A DNA stretch of 64,000 bases from Pseudoalteromonas aurantia. Its GTDB lineage: Bacteria > Pseudomonadota > Gammaproteobacteria > Enterobacterales > Alteromonadaceae. The stretch spans positions 1 through 64,000 of the forward strand of contig NZ_PNBY01000070.1 of assembly GCF_005886875.1 (NCBI RefSeq), written 5' to 3'. The notes under the pieces were generated by a model. That model had not been told where the DNA came from, searched no databases, and was given only the letters and a program-made list of their open reading frames with translations. The translations under genes were made by a program, and so were the position numbers. Below are positions 8,470-16,735 of the stretch, piece by piece. Within the stretch, counting starts at the first letter, position 1, and the number at the start of each line of letters is the position of its first letter.

Positions 8470-9336
8470 TTATCGCTTACTCATAAAAGCCAGCTTTTCA
8501 ATTAAGCTCACATCTTGTTCGTTTTTTAATAAAGCGCCAAACAGAGGCATAAGACCACCCTGATGCTGTTTATCATGCAGCGTTGCGCTGTCAATATCTT
8601 CTGCCATAAGCAGTTTAAGCCAATCAAGTAACTCACTGGTACTGGGTTTTTTCTTCAGCCCAGGCACTTCCCTCAATTTAAAAAAGCTTTCTAGTGCTTG
8701 CTGAACCAATTCGGCTTTTATATTCGGATAATGTACATCAATAATTTGCTGCATTTGCTGGGCTGATGGGAAGTCAATGTAGTGGAAAAAGCAGCGCCGT
8801 AAAAAAGCATCCGGGAGTTCTTTTTCATTATTGGATGTAATGATCACGATAGGGCGGATTTTGGCTTTTACACGCTCCCCTGTTTCATAGACATGAAACT
8901 CCATTTTATCGAGCTCAAGTAATAAATCATTAGGGAATTCAATGTCGGCTTTATCGATTTCATCAATGAGTAAAACGGGGCGTTGTACGTCGGTAAAGGC
9001 GTGCCATAGCTTACCTTTAACAATGTAATTGTTTATGTCGTGAACGCGCTCTTCACCTAACTGACTATCACGCAAACGAGATACAGCATCATACTCATAT
9101 AAGCCTTGTTGTGCTTTGGTCGTGGACTTTATGTGCCATTGAATAAGGCGGGTATCGAGACTGTTTGCAAGCTCTTGCGCGAGGAGTGTTTTACCTGTGC
9201 CTGGCTCTCCTTTAATCAAAAGCGGTTTTTCTAAGATAATAGCAGCGTTAACGGCTTGCATTAATGCGCTGCTTGCAATGTAATTATTGGTTCCTTGAAA
9301 CTTCACTGGGTTACCTAACGACTGGTCTGATGACAA
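8470..9336 (-). CDS. MoxR-family AAA+ ATPase
   Basis: A 288-residue AAA+ ATPase. Walker A GEPGTGKT is at residues ~42-49 and Walker B VLLIDEIDKAD at ~120-130. Sensor 1 is IVIITSNNEKELPDAFLRRC, including the RR arginine-finger region, and a C-terminal helical lid completes the protein. It is the first gene of a two-gene unit with the VWA protein 3 bp downstream. The pair probably works as an ATP-driven remodelling complex. The substrate is not apparent. Confidence 0.88.
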   Translation of the reverse strand: MSSDQSLGNPVKFQGTNNYIASSALMQAVNAAIILEKPLLIKGEPGTGKTLLAQELANSLDTRLIQWHIKSTTKAQQGLYEYDAVSRLRDSQLGEERVHDINNYIVKGKLWHAFTDVQRPVLLIDEIDKADIEFPNDLLLELDKMEFHVYETGERVKAKIRPIVIITSNNEKELPDAFLRRCFFHYIDFPSAQQMQQIIDVHYPNIKAELVQQALESFFKLREVPGLKKKPSTSELLDWLKLLMAEDIDSATLHDKQHQGGLMPLFGALLKNEQDVSLIEKLAFMSKR

Positions 9337-9391
9337 TAGCTTATCTTGCCATAAAAAGGTGAGGTGTCGCTAGTGGTTGGATTTCATTTAG

Positions 9392-9610
9392 CTATGAACC
9401 TACATAGTTAAAACGCGGTATTTCGATGCCATCGCGTGTGATATTTTCTACAAACATGCTGAAAGGGCGGACCCAAAAATCAAAATCTCCATACAGTGTT
9501 TGGTACACAACCATACACTCTTGTGTTTCACTGTGTGTTGCTGTGTGGAATACACGATATTGCTGTCCTTTGTAATGCTGATAAATACCGGGTTTTAGTG
9601 TTTGCTTCAC
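9392..9610 (-). CDS. DUF1653 domain protein
   Basis: A small 72-residue cytoplasmic protein matching the DUF1653 pattern: KPGIYQHYKGQQYRV at the N-terminus, then a central VVYQTLYGDFDFWVRPFSMF. Function is unknown. The frame is open to an ATG at 9658, but the GTG at 9610 is preferred because GGAG precedes it by 6 nt and the protein then begins where the family does. The ATG start would place an unconserved 16-residue tail over the upstream region of the divergent DUF2947 gene. Confidence 0.75.
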   Translation of the reverse strand: MKQTLKPGIYQHYKGQQYRVFHTATHSETQECMVVYQTLYGDFDFWVRPFSMFVENITRDGIEIPRFNYVGS

Positions 9611-9671
9611 TGTTCGCTCCGTTTTCTGTGCGGTATACTGCGCACTAATGTTTGCCAAACTGGCCTGTTGT

Positions 9672-10151
9672 ATGAATTATATTGCGCTTGATGACTTTAG
9701 AAAAGCATGGGTTTTTAAACACCAAGATTTACCAATATCCGAGAGTGACTTAGCGGCCATTAAACCAATGACGAAAGAGCGTGCGGCGGTTTTATGGAGT
9801 ACGATGATAAGTCGTGATCAAGATCACCCTGACTTTTTCACCCCTTCTGAGTGGGTTGGTAAAGAAGATAGTTGGTCAGAAAATGTTGATTGGGAGCAGC
9901 CTTGGGAGCAAGGTGAGGGAGCATTACCAGAGTCAATCACCACACACCTTGGCTGGGAAGCGAATACAACGGTGTATTTTTGTATGTCGCGAGACCAGGT
10001 TATAGAAACTAATTTTGCAGTATTTGAGCGGTGTTGGCAGAATTTTATGTTTTTATGTGATGGCAGTTTACTGGTTGGTAAAAAGCGTACTGCTGTGGTG
10101 CAGTTTATGGAAAACGGAGAAGCACGCTTGGGTGAAAAGCCGAAAGGCTAG
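9672..10151 (+). CDS. DUF2947 family protein
   Basis: A 159-residue, tryptophan-rich acidic protein with no signal or membrane segment. The start MNYIALDDFRKAW followed by LPISESDLAAIKPMTKERA matches what I remember of DUF2947, a family of unknown function common in Vibrio, Shewanella and Pseudoalteromonas. An upstream in-frame ATG at 9648 would add eight residues. The ATG at 9672 fits the family. It is divergent from the DUF1653 gene. No function can be assigned from sequence. Confidence 0.75.
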   Translation: MNYIALDDFRKAWVFKHQDLPISESDLAAIKPMTKERAAVLWSTMISRDQDHPDFFTPSEWVGKEDSWSENVDWEQPWEQGEGALPESITTHLGWEANTTVYFCMSRDQVIETNFAVFERCWQNFMFLCDGSLLVGKKRTAVVQFMENGEARLGEKPKG

Positions 10152-10200
10152 CTTGCACTGATAGGCCATGCTATAACTTTCATATAAAGGGAGAGCCAGT

Positions 10201-10836
10201 GTGGATAAACAACGGTTAATAACATCAAGTACGCAAAGTAGTTTATGGCACGATGAGCATGAACGCTTGCAGTTTGCTGAGTTAGTTAACGTATTTTATG
10301 CACGAGAGATCCCTGCTTTAGCAAAAAAAGCAGACAATGAGCAAATATCACGCGCTTTACTGAGCCTTCCTTATTATGTTGAACGAGCGGCCCGGCATAT
10401 CGTGCAAGGGTGCGTTCCTTTAGAGTTAGACAGTCACAATGGCAGCTGGTTATGTGCGCAAAAAGCCCAACCAAAGTGGCACGCTGATGTGTGCGAGCAT
10501 TATTTTTCACGTCATGCATCCGTCGGGTTGGTGGTACCCATTGTTATTTCAGGTGATGGTTTAACACGCATAGTCATAGACACCATAGATCAAGTGCGAG
10601 ACAATACGGTGCACTGTAATCAGTATCAGTGGTTCGATTGTTCAGGGCGAAGTCATGATTATGACTCTACCATGATGCTTAAACCTTCTAAAGCGCTTCT
10701 TAGTGCCGCATGTTGTGGGCATCAATGGCGGTTTACTAAGGCGATAAGCCCAAGGATATTAAGCTTAAGGGAAATGCTGTTAGCCAGTATGATTAACTGG
10801 GAAAACGTCAGAACAATAAAAAAACGTCCATATTAA
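10201..10836 (+). CDS. conserved hypothetical protein
   Basis: A 211-residue soluble protein starting with GTG preceded by GGGAGA. I do not recognise the family. It begins MDKQRLITSSTQSS, has a mixed alpha/beta composition, several Trp and Cys residues and a cluster near the C-terminus (SAACCGHQWRFTKAIS). No signal peptide, transmembrane helix or nucleotide-binding motif is visible. It lies 49 bp after the DUF2947 gene on the same strand and 37 bp before ftsB, and may be cotranscribed with either. Base composition looks like that of its neighbours. Confidence 0.7.
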   Translation: MDKQRLITSSTQSSLWHDEHERLQFAELVNVFYAREIPALAKKADNEQISRALLSLPYYVERAARHIVQGCVPLELDSHNGSWLCAQKAQPKWHADVCEHYFSRHASVGLVVPIVISGDGLTRIVIDTIDQVRDNTVHCNQYQWFDCSGRSHDYDSTMMLKPSKALLSAACCGHQWRFTKAISPRILSLREMLLASMINWENVRTIKKRPY

Positions 10837-10873
10837 TCTTAAAAAATGCATAGCAGGCGTTAGGAGCTAAATA

Positions 10874-11158
10874 GTGCGCTTATTTCAATTTGCTTTAGTT
10901 TGCTTAGCGGCCTTTATTCAGTATCAGCTCTGGTTTGGCCATAATGGCTTACAAGATTACACCAGGCTCAAAGAGGCAGTCACAGCACACCAACAAATCA
11001 ATGCAAAGCTGCTAAAACGTAACAAACTACTTAAAGCTGATATAGAAGACTTAAAGCTTGGTTTAGAGGGCGTAGAAGAACGTGCTCGACATGAACTGGG
11101 CATGATCAAACCGAATGAAACATTCATAAGAGTTCTGCCAAAAAAACACCATGAATAA
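10874..11158 (+). CDS. ftsB: cell division protein FtsB
   Basis: A 94-residue bitopic divisome protein that bridges FtsL and FtsQ. One N-terminal transmembrane helix (FQFALVCLAAFIQYQLWFG) is followed by a periplasmic coiled coil (residues ~30-65, LKEAVTAHQQINAKLLKRN) and the conserved RARHELGMIKPNETFIRV. It starts at GTG with AGGAG eight bases upstream. Its end overlaps ispD by 8 bp, the usual ftsB-ispD-ispF order of gammaproteobacteria. Confidence 0.93.
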   Translation: MRLFQFALVCLAAFIQYQLWFGHNGLQDYTRLKEAVTAHQQINAKLLKRNKLLKADIEDLKLGLEGVEERARHELGMIKPNETFIRVLPKKHHE

Positions 11159-11852
11159 AAATCCAAAAATAGCCATTGTTGTGCCGGCAGCGGGTGTGGG
11201 CAGTCGTATGCAGCTATCACATCCTAAGCAGTACTTAGATATTGCGGGGAAAACGGTTTTAGAGCACACATTAGACAAAATGTTACACATTCCTGCGGTG
11301 AGTATGATCGCGGTTGCTGTGAGTGAACAAGATGCCTATTTTGCTGACCTTAATATTAATAGCAGGCGCATCATTCGTACCCCTGGTGGACAGGAGCGCT
11401 CTGATTCGGTGCTCAATGCGTTAAATCGACTGGTTGAGTATGCGCCGGATTGGGTACTTGTCCATGATGCGGCCAGACCGTTGGTTACCGCCTCAGATAT
11501 TACGCAGTTAATGACCCAGTGCATACACAAAGGTCAAGGTGGGATTTTAGCTGCTAAAGTAAAAGACACGATTAAACGTGGCAATGAATATAGCTTAGGT
11601 ACTGTGCCGCGTGATGAGCTATGGCAAGCATTAACCCCGCAAATGTTTCCATTTGAAGCATTGCGAGCTGCACTTAAAAGTGCCTTGTTAAACAACGTCA
11701 AGATCACCGATGAAGCATCGGCGATGGAATGGAATAATGAGCCTGTACAGCTTATTGCTGGGCGCTCAGACAATATAAAAATCACTACGCCAGAAGATTA
11801 TGCTTTGGCGTGTTTTTTAATATCTCAACAGCAAAAAGAGAGTGCAACATGA
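11151..11852 (+). CDS. ispD: 2-C-methyl-D-erythritol 4-phosphate cytidylyltransferase
   Basis: A 233-residue enzyme of the non-mevalonate isoprenoid pathway, joining CTP and MEP to give CDP-ME. The nucleotide-binding loop [19 protein letters not shown] is at residues ~11-29, [10 protein letters not shown] is central, and [11 protein letters not shown] lies near the end. It overlaps ftsB by 8 bp at the start and ispF by ATGA at the end, so it is translationally coupled with the next pathway enzyme. Confidence 0.96.
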   Translation: MNKNPKIAIVVPAAGVGSRMQLSHPKQYLDIAGKTVLEHTLDKMLHIPAVSMIAVAVSEQDAYFADLNINSRRIIRTPGGQERSDSVLNALNRLVEYAPDWVLVHDAARPLVTASDITQLMTQCIHKGQGGILAAKVKDTIKRGNEYSLGTVPRDELWQALTPQMFPFEALRAALKSALLNNVKITDEASAMEWNNEPVQLIAGRSDNIKITTPEDYALACFLISQQQKESAT

Positions 11853-12325
11853 TAAGAATTGGCCATGGGTTTGATGTACATAAATTCGGTGGTGAAGGTC
11901 CATTGGTAATTTGTGGTGAAAAAGTCCCATATCAATATGGCTTTATTGCACACTCAGATGGTGACGTTGCGGTGCATGCTCTATGCGATGCCTTGCTAGG
12001 GGCATTGGCTTTAGGCGATATTGGTAAACATTTCCCTGATACTGCTGATGAGTTTGAAAATATAGACAGTCGTATATTACTACGACGTGTTATGGCGCAA
12101 ATTGTTGAATTGGGTTATCAATTGGCAAATTGCGATATCACTCTTGTTGCACAAGCCCCTAAGATGCGACCGCATATTGATGCGATGCGCGCTAATTTAG
12201 CACAAGATTGTAACGTTGCGCTTGATCAAGTTAATGTGAAAGCCACGACAACTGAAAAGCTCGGTTTTGAAGGGCGAAAAGAAGGTATTTCTGCACATGC
12301 AGTGGTATTGGTAACAAAGATATGA
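11849..12325 (+). CDS. ispF: 2-C-methyl-D-erythritol 2,4-cyclodiphosphate synthase
   Basis: A 158-residue trimeric zinc enzyme converting CDP-ME 2-phosphate to the cyclic diphosphate. Visible are the N-terminal [11 protein letters not shown] metal-binding segment, [18 protein letters not shown] and the C-terminal [17 protein letters not shown]. The frame is open to 11810, but the ATG at 11849 overlapping the ispD stop gives the standard start [11 protein letters not shown]. It overlaps truD by ATGA. Confidence 0.97.
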   Translation: MIRIGHGFDVHKFGGEGPLVICGEKVPYQYGFIAHSDGDVAVHALCDALLGALALGDIGKHFPDTADEFENIDSRILLRRVMAQIVELGYQLANCDITLVAQAPKMRPHIDAMRANLAQDCNVALDQVNVKATTTEKLGFEGRKEGISAHAVVLVTKI

Positions 12326-13371
12326 AGGATTTAAACTATTTATATGGTGAGCCATTATCAACGGCAGATTATAAAACCAGTGCAGAAGACTTTGTTGTAG
12401 ATGAAATACTGGATATTGAGCTTACAGGTGAAGGTGAGCATGTGTGTCTACAAGTGATCAAAAAAGGCGAAAATACACAATACGTCGCTAAGATGATTGC
12501 AAAATTTGCCAATGTTGCGCCGCGAGATGTCAGTTATGCTGGCTTAAAAGATAGGCATGGTGTAACCAGTCAATGGTTCAGTGTGCCAGTCCCTATTAAG
12601 CATGATATTGATTTTACAGAATTAAATAGCCATAGTGTGTTTGTAGTTAAACAAGTCAGGCATAATAGAAAACTACGTACTGGCTGTCATTCAGGGAATA
12701 AGTTTCAAATTACTCTGCGTAATATTAGTACACCATTAGATATATTATCTCGCATCAATGCAGTACGCCAAGGAGTACCAAATTACTTTGGTGAGCAGCG
12801 ATTTGGTCATGATGGGCATAATTTACACATGGCTGAGCGTATGTTTGCAGGTGAACGTATTCGAGACAAAAAATTACGCGGCATTATTATATCGGCAGCG
12901 CGCGCTCATATTTTTAATGCCATTGTAAGTCAGCGTGTTGCGGAGCATGGTTTGGCTAAAACTTGGCACAAAGAAATTTTTATGTTGAGTGGCAGCAATG
13001 CATTTTTTGAAGAAAACATCAGTGATGACACCATATCGCGGCTTACCAGTGGCGATATTCTTTTGTCTGCACCGCTTGTTGGCAAAGGTGAAAAAGGTTT
13101 AACAGAGCAAGAGAAAGCTTGGCTGCTGCCATTTAGTGCTTGGCAAGAAGGTCTGGCTGAATTAGGGTTAAAGAATGAGCGCCGGGCATTGCGTTTATTT
13201 CCGCAAGGTTTAGAAGTAAAAACACTGGATGAAACAACGATAAAATTGTCGTTTAGTTTACCAAAAGGGACATTTGCGACGGCGTTACTCAGAGAGCTGG
13301 TGAAGCACCGAGATGCCTCAAAAGATAACATAACGGACAATAATAGAGATGAGAATACTACTCAGCAATGA
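12322..13371 (+). CDS. truD: tRNA pseudouridine(13) synthase TruD
   Basis: A 349-residue enzyme that isomerises U13 of tRNA(Glu) to pseudouridine. The catalytic-aspartate motif is [17 protein letters not shown] (residues ~73-89), and [14 protein letters not shown] is the second family motif. The TRUD insertion domain fills the middle. The start overlaps the ispF stop by ATGA and the C-terminal 23 bp overlap surE. TruD-SurE-Pcm is the conserved gammaproteobacterial order. Confidence 0.95.
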   Translation: MKDLNYLYGEPLSTADYKTSAEDFVVDEILDIELTGEGEHVCLQVIKKGENTQYVAKMIAKFANVAPRDVSYAGLKDRHGVTSQWFSVPVPIKHDIDFTELNSHSVFVVKQVRHNRKLRTGCHSGNKFQITLRNISTPLDILSRINAVRQGVPNYFGEQRFGHDGHNLHMAERMFAGERIRDKKLRGIIISAARAHIFNAIVSQRVAEHGLAKTWHKEIFMLSGSNAFFEENISDDTISRLTSGDILLSAPLVGKGEKGLTEQEKAWLLPFSAWQEGLAELGLKNERRALRLFPQGLEVKTLDETTIKLSFSLPKGTFATALLRELVKHRDASKDNITDNNRDENTTQQ

Positions 13372-14098
13372 TGATGGCGTACATGCTAAAGGGATTGCGG
13401 TATTGTACCAAGCATTGAGTCAAATAGCGCAAGTCACGGTTGTTGCACCCGATCGTAATTGTAGTGGCGCGAGTAATTCACTGACACTGATGAATCCTTT
13501 GCGGATGTCTAGGTTAGACAATGGGTTTATGGCAGTTAACGGCACCCCAACCGATTGTGTTCATATGGGGATCAATAAATTAATGACCGAACGTCCAGAT
13601 CTTGTTGTGGCTGGAGTGAATAAGGGCGCTAACCTTGGTGATGATACTTTGTACTCAGGGACAGTAGCTGCTGCAATAGAAGGGCGGCACTTAGGGTTAC
13701 CAGCAATTGCTGTGTCGTTGTGCTCAAAAGAGGAAGCACACTATGAAACGGCGGCCCATGTTACCGTTGAAATAATCAAAAAATTGCACTTTCACCCGTT
13801 ACCCGCAGATCACATTATTAATATTAATGCCCCCGATTTACCCATTTCTGAGCTCAAAGGCGTGAAGGTCAGTCGACTTGGTTCGAGGTATCAAGCTGAA
13901 ACAATGACACAGCAAGCCGACCCTTGGGGGCGGGATATTTTTTGGTATGGGCCATTGGGTCTTGAAAATGATGCGGGGCCAGGTACTGATTTTCATACTA
14001 TCAGTGAAGGATATGCATCAGTTACTCCCTTAAAAGTTGATATGACTGCCCATGAAAGCTTGGCGACTATGGCAAGCTGGTTAAAAGAGTCTATGTAA
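13349..14098 (+). CDS. surE: 5'/3'-nucleotidase SurE
   Basis: A 249-residue metal-dependent survival nucleotidase acting on nucleoside monophosphates. It starts with the signature [16 protein letters not shown], whose paired aspartates bind metal. It then shows [16 protein letters not shown] and [19 protein letters not shown], also metal and phosphate ligands. It begins 23 bp inside truD and its stop overlaps the pcm start (TAATG). Its place upstream of pcm and rpoS is the classical stationary-phase survival cluster. Confidence 0.96.
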   Translation: MRILLSNDDGVHAKGIAVLYQALSQIAQVTVVAPDRNCSGASNSLTLMNPLRMSRLDNGFMAVNGTPTDCVHMGINKLMTERPDLVVAGVNKGANLGDDTLYSGTVAAAIEGRHLGLPAIAVSLCSKEEAHYETAAHVTVEIIKKLHFHPLPADHIININAPDLPISELKGVKVSRLGSRYQAETMTQQADPWGRDIFWYGPLGLENDAGPGTDFHTISEGYASVTPLKVDMTAHESLATMASWLKESM

Positions 14099-14739
14099 TG
14101 TTATTAAACAATTACGCGCGCAGTGCGAGTATTTTAATCGAGCAACTTAAAAAACTTGGAGTTGAAGACGCTAAAGTGTTAGCTGTATTAGAGCAAACAC
14201 CACGGCATTTGTTCGTTGATGATGTATTAAAGCATAAGTCCTACGAAAATACGGCGTTACCAATAGGCCAAGGCCAAACGATTTCACAGCCGTTTATTGT
14301 TGGGAAAATGACAGAAATACTCAGACAAGTTGGGGTCGAAGGGTCTGTTCTTGAAATAGGTACTGGTTCAGGTTATCAAACTGCAATTTTGGCACAGTTG
14401 TTTGAGAGTGTGTGTACTGTTGAAAGGATAAAAAGCTTGCAGTGGCAAGCAAAGCGTAGAATGCACCAGCTTGATTTATATAACGTATCGATGAAACATG
14501 GTGATGGGTGGTTGGGCTGGTCGTCTAAAGCGCCTTTCGCTGGGATCATTGTTACCGCTGCAGCAAAGTCAGTACCGCACTCTTTATTGCAACAGTTAGA
14601 AGATGGTGGAGCACTGATCGTTCCTTTAGGTGAATATGAACAGGTTTTAACACTCTTTGTTCGTCAAGGTGAGCAATTTATTGAACATCCATTAGCGCCG
14701 GTAAAGTTTGTACCTTTGATCGCCGGTGATATTATTTAA
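14098..14739 (+). CDS. pcm: protein-L-isoaspartate O-methyltransferase
   Basis: A 213-residue SAM-dependent repair enzyme methylating L-isoaspartyl residues in damaged proteins. The SAM-binding motif VLEIGTGSGYQTAILAQL is at ~residues 83-100. The upstream segment ALPIGQGQTISQPFIVGKMTE is diagnostic, and GGALIVPLG is near the end. It is coupled to surE through the TAATG overlap, and nlpD starts 68 bp downstream. Confidence 0.96.
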   Translation: MLLNNYARSASILIEQLKKLGVEDAKVLAVLEQTPRHLFVDDVLKHKSYENTALPIGQGQTISQPFIVGKMTEILRQVGVEGSVLEIGTGSGYQTAILAQLFESVCTVERIKSLQWQAKRRMHQLDLYNVSMKHGDGWLGWSSKAPFAGIIVTAAAKSVPHSLLQQLEDGGALIVPLGEYEQVLTLFVRQGEQFIEHPLAPVKFVPLIAGDII

Positions 14740-14807
14740 AGTCTATTTTAAGTTGCGAGACAGTACTAATTTAAGCATTTATGATTATATATGGCGAACA
14801 GTAAACA

Positions 14808-15635
14808 ATGATAAAAATGCATCTGCTAATTCTATTACTGGCTGCTTTGTTGTTGAGTGCCTGTTCTACTCGTCATAAACCAGCCCCTGTTACATCCCTA
14901 AACTCTGGTAAGACCTCTTCGACGCATAAATTTCATATTAAGAATAATCAATATAAAGTTCACAAAGGTGATACGTTATTTTCTATTGCCTTTAGTGCAA
15001 ATAAAGATGTGAGGTCAGTTGCTCAGATAAATAATATAAAACCACCCTATGTGATTTATCCCGGGCAAATTATTCATTTAAAGCGTTTTGTAAATAAGAA
15101 TAATAAGGTCAAAAAGCAGACAAAAAAACACAGTAACCCTAAAAATAACAAACAAAAAAGTAACAAAATACAGAAAAAAGAACTTGATAAGCCAAAACAA
15201 CGGGAGTATGTTCAAAAAGAACAGAAGAGCAGTGTCAGAGTGCCTAAGCAAATGATTTCTAAAAAGGTACAGTGGCAGAGGCCAGTTTCTGGCAAGGTGA
15301 TAAAACGTTTTTCTGTTAAAGATAATGGGTATAAAGGACTATTGATTGCTAATAAACATGGAACACCTGTAAAAGCTGCCGCAGCGGGCACTGTGGTTTA
15401 TGCGGGAAGTGCATTAAGAGGGTATGGTAATTTAATCATTCTGAAGCACAATGATGATTATCTAAGTGCTTATGCACATAACTCGAAATTATGGGTCAAA
15501 GAGCAGCAAAAAGTTAAAGTTGGTCAAAGAATTGCCGACATAGGAAGTACAGACGCCACTGAGACTGCGCTTCGCTTTGAGATCCGTTTTAGAGGGCAAG
15601 CTGTAAACCCACTTAGGTTTTTACCTAAGGATTAA
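14808..15635 (+). CDS. nlpD: lipoprotein NlpD, LysM plus degenerate LytM (M23) domain
   Basis: A 275-residue outer-membrane lipoprotein that activates a septal amidase. The lipobox is LLLSACS (Cys about residue 19). A LysM peptidoglycan-binding domain follows (YKVHKGDTLFSIAF...IYPGQIIHL, ~48-92). Next come a Lys/Gln-rich low-complexity linker and an M23 domain. In the M23 domain the zinc ligands are missing: RFEIR replaces the usual HFEIR, and GYKGLLI lacks the HxxxD. It is therefore an activator rather than a peptidase, as known for NlpD. rpoS follows by 56 bp, so rpoS promoters may lie within this gene as in E. coli. Confidence 0.93.
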   Translation: MIKMHLLILLLAALLLSACSTRHKPAPVTSLNSGKTSSTHKFHIKNNQYKVHKGDTLFSIAFSANKDVRSVAQINNIKPPYVIYPGQIIHLKRFVNKNNKVKKQTKKHSNPKNNKQKSNKIQKKELDKPKQREYVQKEQKSSVRVPKQMISKKVQWQRPVSGKVIKRFSVKDNGYKGLLIANKHGTPVKAAAAGTVVYAGSALRGYGNLIILKHNDDYLSAYAHNSKLWVKEQQKVKVGQRIADIGSTDATETALRFEIRFRGQAVNPLRFLPKD

Positions 15636-15691
15636 GACACTAACAGACAGTATGATGAATTTATACCATTCATTCGCTTGGGAGGATGCAT

Positions 15692-16672
15692 ATGGCTCAA
15701 ACTGCAAATGTTAAGACCAAAAAAACGGAAGATTTTGAAGGAAAAAACGCTGATGTCACATTGGATGATTCTAAAACTGCGCTTTTAGAAAACATTGAAG
15801 ATGAAGACATTTTCGCAAAAGACGAGATAGTAAAGAACTTAGATGCGACTCAGTTATATTTAGGTGAAATTGGTTTCTCTCCGCTGCTGAGTGCCGAAGA
15901 AGAAGTTTATTTTGCGCGCAAAGCTTTAAAAGGCTGTGAAGCTTCTCGAAAACGTATGATTGAAAGCAACTTGCGACTCGTTGTTAAAATCGCGCGAAGA
16001 TACAACAATCGTGGTTTAGCGCTATTGGATCTGATCGAAGAGGGTAACTTAGGCCTAATTCGTGCTGTTGAAAAGTTTGATCCAGAGCGAGGTTTTCGAT
16101 TTTCTACCTATGCAACATGGTGGATACGTCAAACGATCGAACGTGCCATAATGAACCAAACTCGTACGATCCGCCTTCCTATTCATGTTGTTAAAGAACT
16201 TAATGTATATTTACGTACGGCACGTGAGCTGACACAAAAGTTAGATCATGAACCGACGGCTGAAGAAATTGCAGAATGTTTGGATAGACCTGTAGAAGAC
16301 GTTACGAAAATGCTGCGCTTAAATGAAAAAATCACCTCAGTTGATACACCAATTGGTGGTGAAAATGATAAAGCGCTGTTAGATATTATTGCTGATGAAA
16401 AAGGGCATGGCCCAGAGAATGAAGTACAGAGCAATGATATTAATAAGCACATTGTGGATTGGCTTGGTGAATTGAATCCTAAACAGCGCGAAGTGTTAGC
16501 AAGACGGTTTGGTTTACTGGGTTATGAGCCATCGACACTTGAAGATGTTGGTCGAGAAATAGGCTTGACGCGAGAGCGAGTACGCCAAATCCAAGTTGAA
16601 GCGTTACGTCGTTTAAAAGACATTTTGCAACATGAAGGGTTAAGTACAGATAGTTTATTTGAACAAGTGTAA
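15692..16672 (+). CDS. rpoS: RNA polymerase sigma factor RpoS
   Basis: A 326-residue stationary-phase/general stress sigma factor. Region 1.2 is [20 protein letters not shown]. Region 2 is [20 protein letters not shown] with the -10-recognition segment [20 protein letters not shown]. Region 3 and region 4 follow ([20 protein letters not shown], the -35-binding helix-turn-helix). An ATG at 15686 touches the GGAGG (15681-15685), so the ATG at 15692, six bases after GGAGG, is the start. A bidirectional terminator separates it from mutS. Confidence 0.97.
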   Translation: MAQTANVKTKKTEDFEGKNADVTLDDSKTALLENIEDEDIFAKDEIVKNLDATQLYLGEIGFSPLLSAEEEVYFARKALKGCEASRKRMIESNLRLVVKIARRYNNRGLALLDLIEEGNLGLIRAVEKFDPERGFRFSTYATWWIRQTIERAIMNQTRTIRLPIHVVKELNVYLRTARELTQKLDHEPTAEEIAECLDRPVEDVTKMLRLNEKITSVDTPIGGENDKALLDIIADEKGHGPENEVQSNDINKHIVDWLGELNPKQREVLARRFGLLGYEPSTLEDVGREIGLTRERVRQIQVEALRRLKDILQHEGLSTDSLFEQV

Positions 16673-16691
16673 CCGTGAGCAACCTTATAAT

Positions 16692-16718
16692 AAAAAACCA
16701 CTCTGAGAGTGGTTTTTT
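16692..16718. terminator. bidirectional terminator between rpoS and mutS
   Basis: AAAAAACCACTC / GAGTGGTTTTTT with a 3-nt loop lies between convergent genes. A- and U-tracts on both sides allow termination from either direction. Confidence 0.9.
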
Positions 16719-16735
16719 TATAGGGAGTGTACCGG

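Noticed and set aside
12930-13340. Antisense ORF within truD
   Set aside because: No recognised protein. It is the shadow of the truD frame.
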